Assembly (NCBI GenBank): GCA_011524615.1 | Contig: WTJZ01000065.1 | Location: 2,975-13,898, forward strand | DNA: 10,924 nt | Reading direction: 5' to 3' | From: Akkermansiaceae bacterium | GTDB taxonomy: Bacteria; Verrucomicrobiota; Verrucomicrobiia; Verrucomicrobiales; Akkermansiaceae | In this document: piece after piece, positions 1 through 6,473 of the stretch | Layout: the number at the start of each line of letters is the position of its first letter | Position numbering within the stretch: the stretch's first letter is position 1 | Position numbers and translations under genes: made by a program | The notes under the pieces: generated by a model | Seen by the model: only the letters and a program-made list of their open reading frames with translations | Database searches by the model: none | What the model was told of the DNA's origin: nothing

Positions 1-746
1 GAACTCTAGCGCATTGTGTTCCGTTAGCGATTATTCTGATCTTGGGGCTCATTGGTGGGATGGTGATTCCGGGGATTGACTTCTTCCGTGACCATACGGA
101 GCTCCCGTGGTGGCGTCGTCAGCCGGAGTATTGGATGCTGGGGCTAGAGGTGATTCTTGGGACGGGCTCGTTGGCCTTCTTTTGGAAGCATTACGAGCTG
201 CAGTGGTCTCGCTGGGTGTGGTTTGGGGCCGTGATGGGAGCTGTGGGGATCGGATTTTGGATCTTGCCGACTCAGATTTACGATTGGATGAGACTAGAGG
301 GGGAGGCCCCCTTTGTCTTACACTACCTCGGGGTGCAGGCTCGTCTGGATGGGTTTGATGCGAGTCTCTTCGAGCAGGGATCAGGTGCTTGGTGGGTGGC
401 TGTGATCACGCGCTTTTGGCGGGCAGTGGTGCTAGTTGCATTGGCTGAGGAAATCTTTTGGCGTGGATTCTTGATGAGATACCTGTTGGATATGGATGGC
501 CCTGCGGGGAGATTCTGGAAGGTGCCGTTTGGTAAGCCGAGCTGGATGACCTTTGGAGTAGTAACCTTCCTCTTTATGATGGCACATGCTCCAGTAGATT
601 ATCTGGGGGCGATTATTTATGGTTCCTTGACGTATTGGGTGACCATTAGGACGCGGAGCTTACTCGCCGTAGTCGTCATGCATGCAGTGGCGAACTTACT
701 CATGGGGATCTATGCCTTACAGTTTGGCAAGTATGGTCTCTGGTAA
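1..746 (+). CDS. CAAX/CPBP-family membrane protease, exosortase-associated type (5' end outside window)
   Basis: Probable intramembrane glutamic protease of the CAAX prenyl protease-related family often found with exosortase/PEP-CTERM systems. The frame is open to the left edge, and codons before the TTG at 42 already encode a hydrophobic helix (LAHCVPLAIILILG), so the true start probably lies outside the window and TTG 42 is only an artificial start. Counting from TTG 42, the three family motifs are visible: EExxxR as E136-E137-IFW-R141, FxxxH as F178-MMA-H182, and HxxxN as H214-AVA-N218. Several hydrophobic segments fit a multi-pass inner-membrane protein. The ending, GIYALQFGKYGLW, matches my memory of this subfamily, whose members end in a similar GIY...G.W..W sequence. 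The substrate is unknown. No exosortase gene or PEP-CTERM protein is in the window. The family is fairly secure; the link to exosortase is inference. Confidence 0.85.
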   Translation, partial: TLAHCVPLAIILILGLIGGMVIPGIDFFRDHTELPWWRRQPEYWMLGLEVILGTGSLAFFWKHYELQWSRWVWFGAVMGAVGIGFWILPTQIYDWMRLEGEAPFVLHYLGVQARLDGFDASLFEQGSGAWWVAVITRFWRAVVLVALAEEIFWRGFLMRYLLDMDGPAGRFWKVPFGKPSWMTFGVVTFLFMMAHAPVDYLGAIIYGSLTYWVTIRTRSLLAVVVMHAVANLLMGIYALQFGKYGLW

Positions 747-775
747 GATTCTTCAGTTTTTGACTTAACAGGGAG

Positions 776-799
776 CACTTTCGGCCTTAACACTTCGGC
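776..799 (+). repeat. Short direct repeat directly before nadE
   Basis: CACTTTCGGC at 776-785 is followed by CACTTCGGC at 791-799, which ends at the nadE ATG. A second pair, CTTAACA, occurs at 764-770 and 786-792, 22 bases apart (about two helical turns). The arrangement could be a regulator-binding region for nadE or chance. No ribosome binding site is seen at normal spacing; the only purine run, AGGGAG at 770-775, is about 24 bases from the start codon. Confidence 0.35.
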
Positions 800-2428
800 A
801 TGAAAGTTGGATTAGCACAGATTAATGCTACAATTGGTGACTTCCAGGGGAATGCCAAGAAGCTGGTAAACGCGTATCGAGGCGCTCTCGACGCGGGTGC
901 GGAACTGGTGATCTCTCCAGAGCATAGCCTGATCGGATACCCTCCGCGCGATCTCCTCTATAAGTCACGGTTCATCTCACAGTCAAAGGCTGTTCTCGAG
1001 GAGATGGCTAAGGAAGTGGGGGAGGTGCCTCTCCTCGTCGGCTATGCGGATCAGTCTGAGGGTGTAGGTAAGCCATTCACTAACTCTGTTGCGATCCTAC
1101 ATCTGGGCAAAGTAGTGGGACGTAGAGATAAGACACTCCTGCCGAACTATGACGTCTTTGATGAGCGTCGTTATTATCAACCAGCTTCCGAGAACCTCGT
1201 ATGGGAGTTTAATGGAACACGCATCGGCATTACGATCTGCGAAGACATTTGGACGGAGGATTTCCTCCATCACCCTCTCTACGAGACGAGCCCAGTAGAT
1301 GGTCTGATTGAGCAAGGAGTCGATCTCATTGTGAATCTGAGTGCGTCTCCATTCAGTACTGGTAAGCAGGAGCGCCGTGTCGCGCTGCTAGAGTCGGTCG
1401 CGAAGAAGGCTGCCGCTCCGCTGTTCTACTGTAATGCGGTGGGCGGTAATGACCAGCTCGTCTTCGACGGTGGGTCTATGGCCTTTTGTCAGAAAGGGGA
1501 ACTCATCGGGCAGGCGTCACAGTTCTCTGAGGAGACGGTCGTCATCGAGAGTCATGCTAAGACGATCTCACTGGAGCAACAGCATCCGATGGAGGAGATC
1601 TATAATGCGCTCGTACTGGGGTTACGTGATTATGCCCGTAAGTGTGGGTTTAAGAAAGCATGTCTAGGCCTCAGTGGAGGCATCGACTCTGCGCTAACGG
1701 CGGTTCTCGCCTGTGATGCGCTCGGGGCTGAGAATGTCCATGGTCTGACGATGCCGAGCCCATTCTCCTCTGAGGGCAGTGTGAACGACTCTCTCCAAAT
1801 CGCGAGTAAGCTCGGGATGCGATGTGATCGGGTCGAGATCTCAGATACCTTTGCCTCGGTCAAAAGTGCGATGCAAGTGCCCTTTGATGGAGCTGCAGAG
1901 GATGTAACGGAGGAGAATATGCAGGCGCGGATCAGAGGGCTCTACCTCATGTCTCTGTCGAATAAGACGGGAGCTCTCCTCCTCACGACAGGGAATAAGA
2001 GTGAGCTCGCAGTAGGGTACTGCACGATCTATGGTGATATGTGTGGGGGCCTCGCGGCGATCAGTGATCTACCAAAGACTACCGTCTACGAACTCTCCCG
2101 CTGGATCAACCGTGAGGATGAGATCATCCCATGGAATACGATCGAAAAGCCACCAAGCGCAGAGCTCCGCCCTGATCAAACTGACCAGGACAGTCTGCCT
2201 GAGTATGACGTGCTCGATACCATTCTGGAGAAGTATGTGGAACAGGATAAGTCTGCCGATGAGATCATCGCGGAGACCGGGTACGAGGAGAGCCTAGTCC
2301 GCTGGGTTCAGCGCCGTGTGGATCTCAATGAGTGGAAGCGTAAGCAAGCCGCTCCAGGGCTACGCGTCACGGGCAAGGCCTTTGGGATGGGGCGCAGAAT
2401 GCCACTCGCACAGCGATATTCGGGGTAA
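800..2428 (+). CDS. nadE: Glutamine-dependent NAD+ synthetase
   Basis: Makes NAD+ from nicotinic acid adenine dinucleotide, ATP and glutamine in the cytoplasm, the last step of NAD+ biosynthesis. The 542-residue protein has the two-domain form. An N-terminal nitrilase-type glutaminase spans about residues 1-250, with the Glu-Lys-Cys triad visible as E41 (ISPEHS), K111 (RRDKTLLPNY) and C147 (ITICEDIW). The C-terminal synthetase domain, about 265-542, carries the ATP pyrophosphatase P-loop SGGIDS at 292-297, the TTGNKSE motif at 396-402 and the following YGDMCGG segment. Both domains are complete, so ammonia can be supplied from glutamine. ATG 800 begins the conserved strand MKVGLAQIN exactly where family members start. 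There is no clear Shine-Dalgarno sequence. The gene lies 53 bases after the membrane protease and seems functionally unrelated to it. Confidence 0.97.
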   Translation: MKVGLAQINATIGDFQGNAKKLVNAYRGALDAGAELVISPEHSLIGYPPRDLLYKSRFISQSKAVLEEMAKEVGEVPLLVGYADQSEGVGKPFTNSVAILHLGKVVGRRDKTLLPNYDVFDERRYYQPASENLVWEFNGTRIGITICEDIWTEDFLHHPLYETSPVDGLIEQGVDLIVNLSASPFSTGKQERRVALLESVAKKAAAPLFYCNAVGGNDQLVFDGGSMAFCQKGELIGQASQFSEETVVIESHAKTISLEQQHPMEEIYNALVLGLRDYARKCGFKKACLGLSGGIDSALTAVLACDALGAENVHGLTMPSPFSSEGSVNDSLQIASKLGMRCDRVEISDTFASVKSAMQVPFDGAAEDVTEENMQARIRGLYLMSLSNKTGALLLTTGNKSELAVGYCTIYGDMCGGLAAISDLPKTTVYELSRWINREDEIIPWNTIEKPPSAELRPDQTDQDSLPEYDVLDTILEKYVEQDKSADEIIAETGYEESLVRWVQRRVDLNEWKRKQAAPGLRVTGKAFGMGRRMPLAQRYSG

Positions 2429-2450
2429 TTCTGCCCGCAACTGGCTTTTT

Positions 2451-2472
2451 ACTTTATCCCTGTGGGTAAAGT
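2451..2472 (+). promoter_or_regulatory. Strong hairpin between nadE and the beta-helix gene
   Basis: ACTTTA (2451-2456), one bulged T, CCC, a TGT loop, GGG and TAAAGT (2467-2472) form a nine-pair stem with a three-base loop. It follows the nadE stop by 22 bases. A T-run (2446-2450) precedes it but none follows it, so it is not a standard Rho-independent terminator for nadE. It ends only 4 bases before the upstream candidate start ATG 2477, which it would shield from ribosomes, and 34 bases before ATG 2507. It may be a weak terminator, an mRNA-processing site or a translation-control hairpin. The pairing is visible; the role is inference. Confidence 0.5.
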
Positions 2473-2476
2473 GTGA

Positions 2477-4393
2477 ATGTTGGGAATAAGTAAACACAAT
2501 GATTCCATGTCCGAAGGAAAAAAAATAGCATCTCTCTGGGAGAACTTGAACCATGAGAGAGGGGGCAAGACGAAGCGAATACTGGTCGTCTCGCTGTCCA
2601 TCCTCGTGGTCCTCTTGTTGTTATGCCTTATTCTGAGCGGGGTGTGGTCTCATCATAGCACGGAGCGCCGAAAGGCGGCGTATCTCAAAGAAATCGAACT
2701 CTTCATTAAGAATAAGAAGTTCGAGCGTGCAGCGGAGTCAATCCAGATCACCAAGGAGTTGATCCCGGATCATCCTCAGTTACAGGTGCTAGAGCGTTCT
2801 TACCATCGGGTAAAGGCAGTGGACCGGATCGAGAAGGAGGTCGAGGCTGAGATCCAGCGCCGAAACTGGGAGTCAGCTCGTACGCTGCTCTCTGAGATCA
2901 CGGTGCATGATCAGGCCTATGATACCGCGATCACATTGCAAAAGATCAATGCAGGAGAGCTCGCCCACCAGACATCAGGCTACCTTACCGAACTTCGCCA
3001 AGCTCGTGCAGAAGGTGATCTACCGAATATTGTTAAGCTCACCCAGACGCTCTTATCTCTGAATCCGCAGCATGCCTCGGCAGCACGATGGCAGGAATAT
3101 GGTAATCAGGCAGAGGCCGAGATGCGTGGCAATGAGCAAAAGGCCGAAGCGCTCTTCCGCCAAGCCCAACAACTTGATAAGGGCGTCTATAATGAGCAGG
3201 TCCTCTTCCTCGCTAATCAGGCGCGGAAGACGGGATCTAAGCCTGTCTATACGGAGTTCTATGATAAGGTGAAGCAATACCCGAGGGTCTTTAAGTACCC
3301 TGGGGAGTTCTCTAATCTACAAGATGCGATCGATCTCGCACGTCCTGTGGATTCGATTCGGGTCGCGCCAGGTTCGCACTTCTCTCCCATTATCGTGAAT
3401 AAGGAGGTCCGTCTCTATGGGGAGTCTGCTGGAGAGACCATTCTTCACTGCTCTGGCAAGCACTCATCGGTCATCTACATCGGGCCTAAGGGAAATCTCA
3501 AGGCGAACAACCTCGTCATCAGGCACTCCGAATTGGCTAAAGGTGAGGAAGCGTTCTCGCTGGTCGTCGTCGAGGGGCAGGCGAGCTTTGCCTCGTGTAT
3601 CTTCTATGACTCCTCTGCTCATGGGCTCCATGTGATCGATGGTGGGCAGACTCTCCTAGAGTCATGCCGGGTAGAGGGTAATCGATGGGACGGCATCGCC
3701 GTCAGTGGCGCAGGGAGTCAGTTGACGACCGATGGATGTATCATTACCCGAAACGAGCACCACGGGATCGACGTCTGGGATGGTGGACAGCTTACCTTTG
3801 ACCAGTCATTCTCAGAGGAGAACGAGCGCTCAGGAGTTTTTGCCACTAATGAGGTCCAACTGTCCCTGTCTCAATCCACATTGAGACGCAATCTACACGC
3901 GGGTCTCACTCTGCATAACCCTACTCGGGTAGAGATCCAGGAGTGTGAGTTCAGCGCTAACCATAAGAGCGGGGTGTACGGAGCTGGCGGCGGAGAAGTC
4001 TCATTCTCAGAGTGTAATGTCTATGACAATTCCTTCGCTGGAGTCATCATGGCAGAGGGGGCCGAATGGACTGGGCTAGAGAGTATCGATTATAGAGATA
4101 ATAGAGGGGAAAACCTCATTAGCGATTACGACGGCTCACGCCAACTCTACGCTGAAGTTCCGCCTGAACCTGCAATCGTTGTAGAGGAGACTACTGTTGA
4201 GGAATCCTCACCAGAGACCGCAGATGACACTCAAGCAGCGGTCGTCGTGGATGAGGGCGCTGACGATACTCAGGATGGAATGCCAGAGAACGAAGTGATT
4301 CCACAGGCTGCGATCGTGGTAGAGGATACAATTAAAGTTGATGAAGCCCCTGTACCTGCTATCGTTGTAGAGGATGCTAACGATAATCAGTAA
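2477..4393 (+). CDS. Membrane-anchored TPR-like and right-handed beta-helix protein
   Basis: No specific gene is recognised. In order, the protein shows a short basic cytoplasmic N-terminus, one membrane helix at about residues 35-56 (after RGGKTKR, so the rest should be periplasmic) and an alpha-helical, TPR-like region at about 60-265. A pectate-lyase-like beta-helix follows at about 272-555. The helix begins with FSNLQDAIDLARPVDSIRVA, the typical opening of such folds, and continues with repeats of the type D-G-G-Q-x-x-x-x-x-x-C-x-V and N-x-x-x-G-I-x-V. The tail, about 560-638, is acidic and carries four copies of a (P/A)A(I/V)VV(E/D)(E/D) motif. No polysaccharide lyase active site is obvious, so a binding or scaffold role is as likely as catalysis. 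ATG 2507 (MSEGKK) is a good alternative start, because ATG 2477 sits against a hairpin. rodA follows after 31 bases, suggesting co-transcription and a possible cell-wall role (inference). Confidence 0.85.
   Translation: MLGISKHNDSMSEGKKIASLWENLNHERGGKTKRILVVSLSILVVLLLLCLILSGVWSHHSTERRKAAYLKEIELFIKNKKFERAAESIQITKELIPDHPQLQVLERSYHRVKAVDRIEKEVEAEIQRRNWESARTLLSEITVHDQAYDTAITLQKINAGELAHQTSGYLTELRQARAEGDLPNIVKLTQTLLSLNPQHASAARWQEYGNQAEAEMRGNEQKAEALFRQAQQLDKGVYNEQVLFLANQARKTGSKPVYTEFYDKVKQYPRVFKYPGEFSNLQDAIDLARPVDSIRVAPGSHFSPIIVNKEVRLYGESAGETILHCSGKHSSVIYIGPKGNLKANNLVIRHSELAKGEEAFSLVVVEGQASFASCIFYDSSAHGLHVIDGGQTLLESCRVEGNRWDGIAVSGAGSQLTTDGCIITRNEHHGIDVWDGGQLTFDQSFSEENERSGVFATNEVQLSLSQSTLRRNLHAGLTLHNPTRVEIQECEFSANHKSGVYGAGGGEVSFSECNVYDNSFAGVIMAEGAEWTGLESIDYRDNRGENLISDYDGSRQLYAEVPPEPAIVVEETTVEESSPETADDTQAAVVVDEGADDTQDGMPENEVIPQAAIVVEDTIKVDEAPVPAIVVEDANDNQ
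4169..4375 (+). repeat. Four-copy coding repeat in the tail of the beta-helix gene
   Basis: Four 21-base units begin at 4169, 4235, 4307 and 4355 and encode PAIVVEE, AAVVVDE, AAIVVED and PAIVVED. The first and last units match at 19 of 21 bases; the middle two are more diverged. The linkers between them are rich in Asp, Glu, Thr and Pro (for example DDTQ occurs twice). This looks like a degenerate internal duplication in a flexible acidic tail. Confidence 0.75.
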
Positions 4394-4424
4394 GTGATGG
4401 TTTGCTCGTAAGGAATGATTAGAT

Positions 4425-5636
4425 ATGAATAAGGCTCAAATCCCCATTATCGTCAAAAAGGTTCTGTCCATTAATCCTATTTTGATTTTGACCATGTACG
4501 CGCTCTTGGTCTTTAGCGTTAGTGTGATTGAGAGCGCGGCTCGTCACCAGTCTCAAGGAGGAGAGTTTTTTGCGGATCGTCAGATCCTCTGGATCGTACT
4601 GGGGTCAGTCGTGTATCTGATCACGGCCTTGATCGATTATAAGTGGCTCAAGTGGCTGTCGGTACCGATGTACCTGGTGGCGATGATCATGATGCTGGTC
4701 GTGTTAGCCAAGGGGAGTTCGGTGCACCAGATCTCTCTCGGGGGGATATCCTTTCAGCCGACGCAGTTAATGATTGGGGCTGGTATTTTACTAGTGGCCT
4801 TATTGTTCGAGCAGTTGCCCTTGTGGAAGTCGTGGTTCAGTCACCCCTTCGTGAAGCTAGCGCTGGTGGCGGTCTTTTGTGGGATTCCATTCCTGATGGT
4901 CGTGAAGTCTGGTGATATGGGGTCTGCACTCGTATGGGGGCCGATCGCGATTGTGAGTCTCTTTGTCGGAGGGATTCCCTATCGTTATCTGAGTACGATG
5001 GCGATAGGTGCGATCGGAGTCTTGCCTCTCCTATACTACATCGTTCTCCCGGTAGTCTCCGATCGGGCAACTGGTCGTATCGACCAATACATCGCCATGA
5101 TGCAGAATGACGGGGAGGTAGAGTATAATGATGATAACTATGCGATCCACCATGTAACGACGGCGATTGGTAAGGCTGGGTACAAGGGCGTGGGCCTCAA
5201 TGCTCAGCTCGAGGGGCAACCTGGGGCCGTTCATGCGAATGGGTATATCCCTAAGGATACCGCCCATAATGACTACATCTTTGGCGTCATCGGGGAGGAA
5301 CTCGGGTTCCGTGGCGGTGCGCTTTTAATTGGCGCCTTCTTCTTCATGATCATGATGTGTCTACTGGTCGGGTTGATGGCTAAGGACGCATACGGCTTAA
5401 TGGTCTGCGCCGGAGTGGCGACCCTTATTTTTGCCCACGTCTTTGAGAACATTGGGATGTGCATCAGGGTAATGCCGATCACTGGTATTCCTCTTCCCTT
5501 CGTGAGCTACTCGGGATCTTTTACTCTCATTTGTATGCTTTTGATGGGGTTCGTCCAGAGCATCTGGGTGCACCGTAAGGAGTACACCACCGAGAAGGAG
5601 AGCGACAGAAGGCGTGTACGCTTACTGAATCTCTAA
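4425..5636 (+). CDS. rodA: RodA-type SEDS peptidoglycan glycosyltransferase
   Basis: Polytopic inner-membrane protein of the RodA/FtsW/SpoVE family, which polymerises lipid II into glycan strands, normally with a class B PBP in the elongasome. Family marks at residue level: FQPTQ at 110-114 (usually FQPSE), GDMGSAL at 163-169 (usually PDLGTAL), HNDYIFGVIGEELGF at 281-295 with the likely catalytic Asp D283, and NIGMCIRVMPITGIPLPFVSYSGS at 342-364. The 403-residue length suits RodA. Several usually invariant residues differ: Q114 for Glu, R348 near the usual Gly, and SYSGS for SYGGS. The long loop before D283 also lacks the normal GSGG segment and has AIGKAGYKGVG instead. I recall similar variants in Verrucomicrobiota, so this is probably a lineage form. 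ATG 4425 has a fair Shine-Dalgarno sequence (TAAGGA at 4409-4414), the clearest in the window. FtsW is a less likely assignment. Confidence 0.88.
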   Translation: MNKAQIPIIVKKVLSINPILILTMYALLVFSVSVIESAARHQSQGGEFFADRQILWIVLGSVVYLITALIDYKWLKWLSVPMYLVAMIMMLVVLAKGSSVHQISLGGISFQPTQLMIGAGILLVALLFEQLPLWKSWFSHPFVKLALVAVFCGIPFLMVVKSGDMGSALVWGPIAIVSLFVGGIPYRYLSTMAIGAIGVLPLLYYIVLPVVSDRATGRIDQYIAMMQNDGEVEYNDDNYAIHHVTTAIGKAGYKGVGLNAQLEGQPGAVHANGYIPKDTAHNDYIFGVIGEELGFRGGALLIGAFFFMIMMCLLVGLMAKDAYGLMVCAGVATLIFAHVFENIGMCIRVMPITGIPLPFVSYSGSFTLICMLLMGFVQSIWVHRKEYTTEKESDRRRVRLLNL

Positions 5637-6425
5637 TCGCGAGAGCAGTTCGAGCAGGCTTGGGTGTGTTACATCCAGTACCGAGTCATCGATCTGGGAG
5701 ATGGGGGCAGCTCCAATGAGGGAGTTGCAGACCAGTCCGGCTTCCCACCCTCCATGGTTGAGTGCAGATACCTTCAGCGGGATGTGTAAGCTGGCGAACT
5801 GGTTGATGAGGGAGGCGCGTTGGACTCCTGGCAGTCCTTGTAGACTCAGATCCGGAGTGAACCATTGTCCTTGTTGATAGAGGAAGAGATTACTCGTCGC
5901 ACACTCGATCAGGTGACCTGATTCATTGATGAGCAGAGCATCGTCATATCGCTCTTGCTTAGCGATTCGGTTAGCAAGCATGTAGCTGGAGTAGCTGGCG
6001 GACTTATGTGATGCGAGGGGGCAATTCACGTCCGCGGCTTTCACCGAGCGTAGTGAGACGGGTGAGTGTGCTCTCGTGTACGGGGAGGTCGAGATGCTGA
6101 GAACAGATGGTAGGGTCGCATCGCTGGTGTAGCTCTCGGCGCTGACTGCTAGACGTACGCGCGCTTCTGCGAGATCATTCTTATTGATCAGATCTAGGGT
6201 GGTAGCCCTGACCTCCTCTGAGGAGTACGGTAATGCGAGTTGGTAAAAGGAGGCACCACGCTCTAGACGCTCCCAATGCTCGTTCCAGAGTCGTAATTGT
6301 CCCTCGAGGGCATAGATAGTTTCAAAAATACCGTATCCATGTAAAAATGCACCCGTATGAGTAGACATATGAGGTGCATTTGTATATTGACCATTTACCC
6401 AAGCCCAATATGATCGCGCTGACAT
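5622..6425 (-). CDS. Class IV PLP-dependent aminotransferase / aminodeoxychorismate lyase family
   Basis: Fold-type IV PLP enzyme of 267 residues. Visible features are HGYGIFET at 29-36 (the N-terminal G-x-F-E-T motif), the PLP lysine K141 in HKSASYSSY, and NESGHLIECATSNLF at 167-181 with the cofactor-binding Glu E174 and the conserved SN. LPGVQR at 198-203 corresponds to the usual LxGITR. The family includes 4-amino-4-deoxychorismate lyase (pabC, folate pathway), branched-chain aminotransferase (ilvE) and D-amino acid aminotransferase. The short length and HGxGxFET motif favour a PabC- or Dat-like enzyme over IlvE, but the substrate cannot be fixed from sequence alone. The gene runs against rodA, and their last 15 bases overlap. 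It is divergent from the bamD-like operon, with 48 bases between starts. The start at 6425 gives a normal N-terminus (YWAWVNGQ); no Shine-Dalgarno sequence is seen. Confidence 0.88.
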   Translation of the reverse strand: MSARSYWAWVNGQYTNAPHMSTHTGAFLHGYGIFETIYALEGQLRLWNEHWERLERGASFYQLALPYSSEEVRATTLDLINKNDLAEARVRLAVSAESYTSDATLPSVLSISTSPYTRAHSPVSLRSVKAADVNCPLASHKSASYSSYMLANRIAKQERYDDALLINESGHLIECATSNLFLYQQGQWFTPDLSLQGLPGVQRASLINQFASLHIPLKVSALNHGGWEAGLVCNSLIGAAPISQIDDSVLDVTHPSLLELLSRLEIQ

Positions 6426-6449
6426 TAGCTAGATCTAATCAGCTACTAT
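6419..6449 (+). promoter_or_regulatory. Candidate promoter for the bamD-like/lptE/rsmI operon
   Basis: CTGACA at 6419-6424 (5 of 6 matches to TTGACA) and TACTAT at 6444-6449 (4 of 6 matches to TATAAT) are 19 bases apart, slightly long for a sigma-70-type promoter. The -10 box lies 24 bases before ATG 6474, so the leader would be short. The -35 box overlaps the first codons of the divergent aminotransferase gene. Between the boxes lie the perfect palindrome TAGATCTA (6430-6437) and the arms TAGCT (6426-6430) and AGCTA (6441-6445), a possible operator. This rests on weak consensus matching only. Confidence 0.3.
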
Positions 6450-6473
6450 GCTCACAATCAATATTTTACCACT

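Noticed and set aside
2451..2472. Rho-independent terminator of nadE
   Set aside because: The stem is good, but the T-run is before it and none follows it on the plus strand; it is listed as a hairpin of unknown role.
2477..4393. Beta-helix protein as a PEP-CTERM exosortase substrate
   Set aside because: It has no C-terminal PEP motif, membrane helix or basic end; it is anchored at its N-terminus instead.
4425..5636. Assignment as the division protein FtsW
   Set aside because: It has no neighbouring division-cluster genes (mur, ftsQ, ftsZ), and its length and the HNDYIFGVIGEE context fit RodA better, although the SEDS subfamilies are hard to separate by eye.
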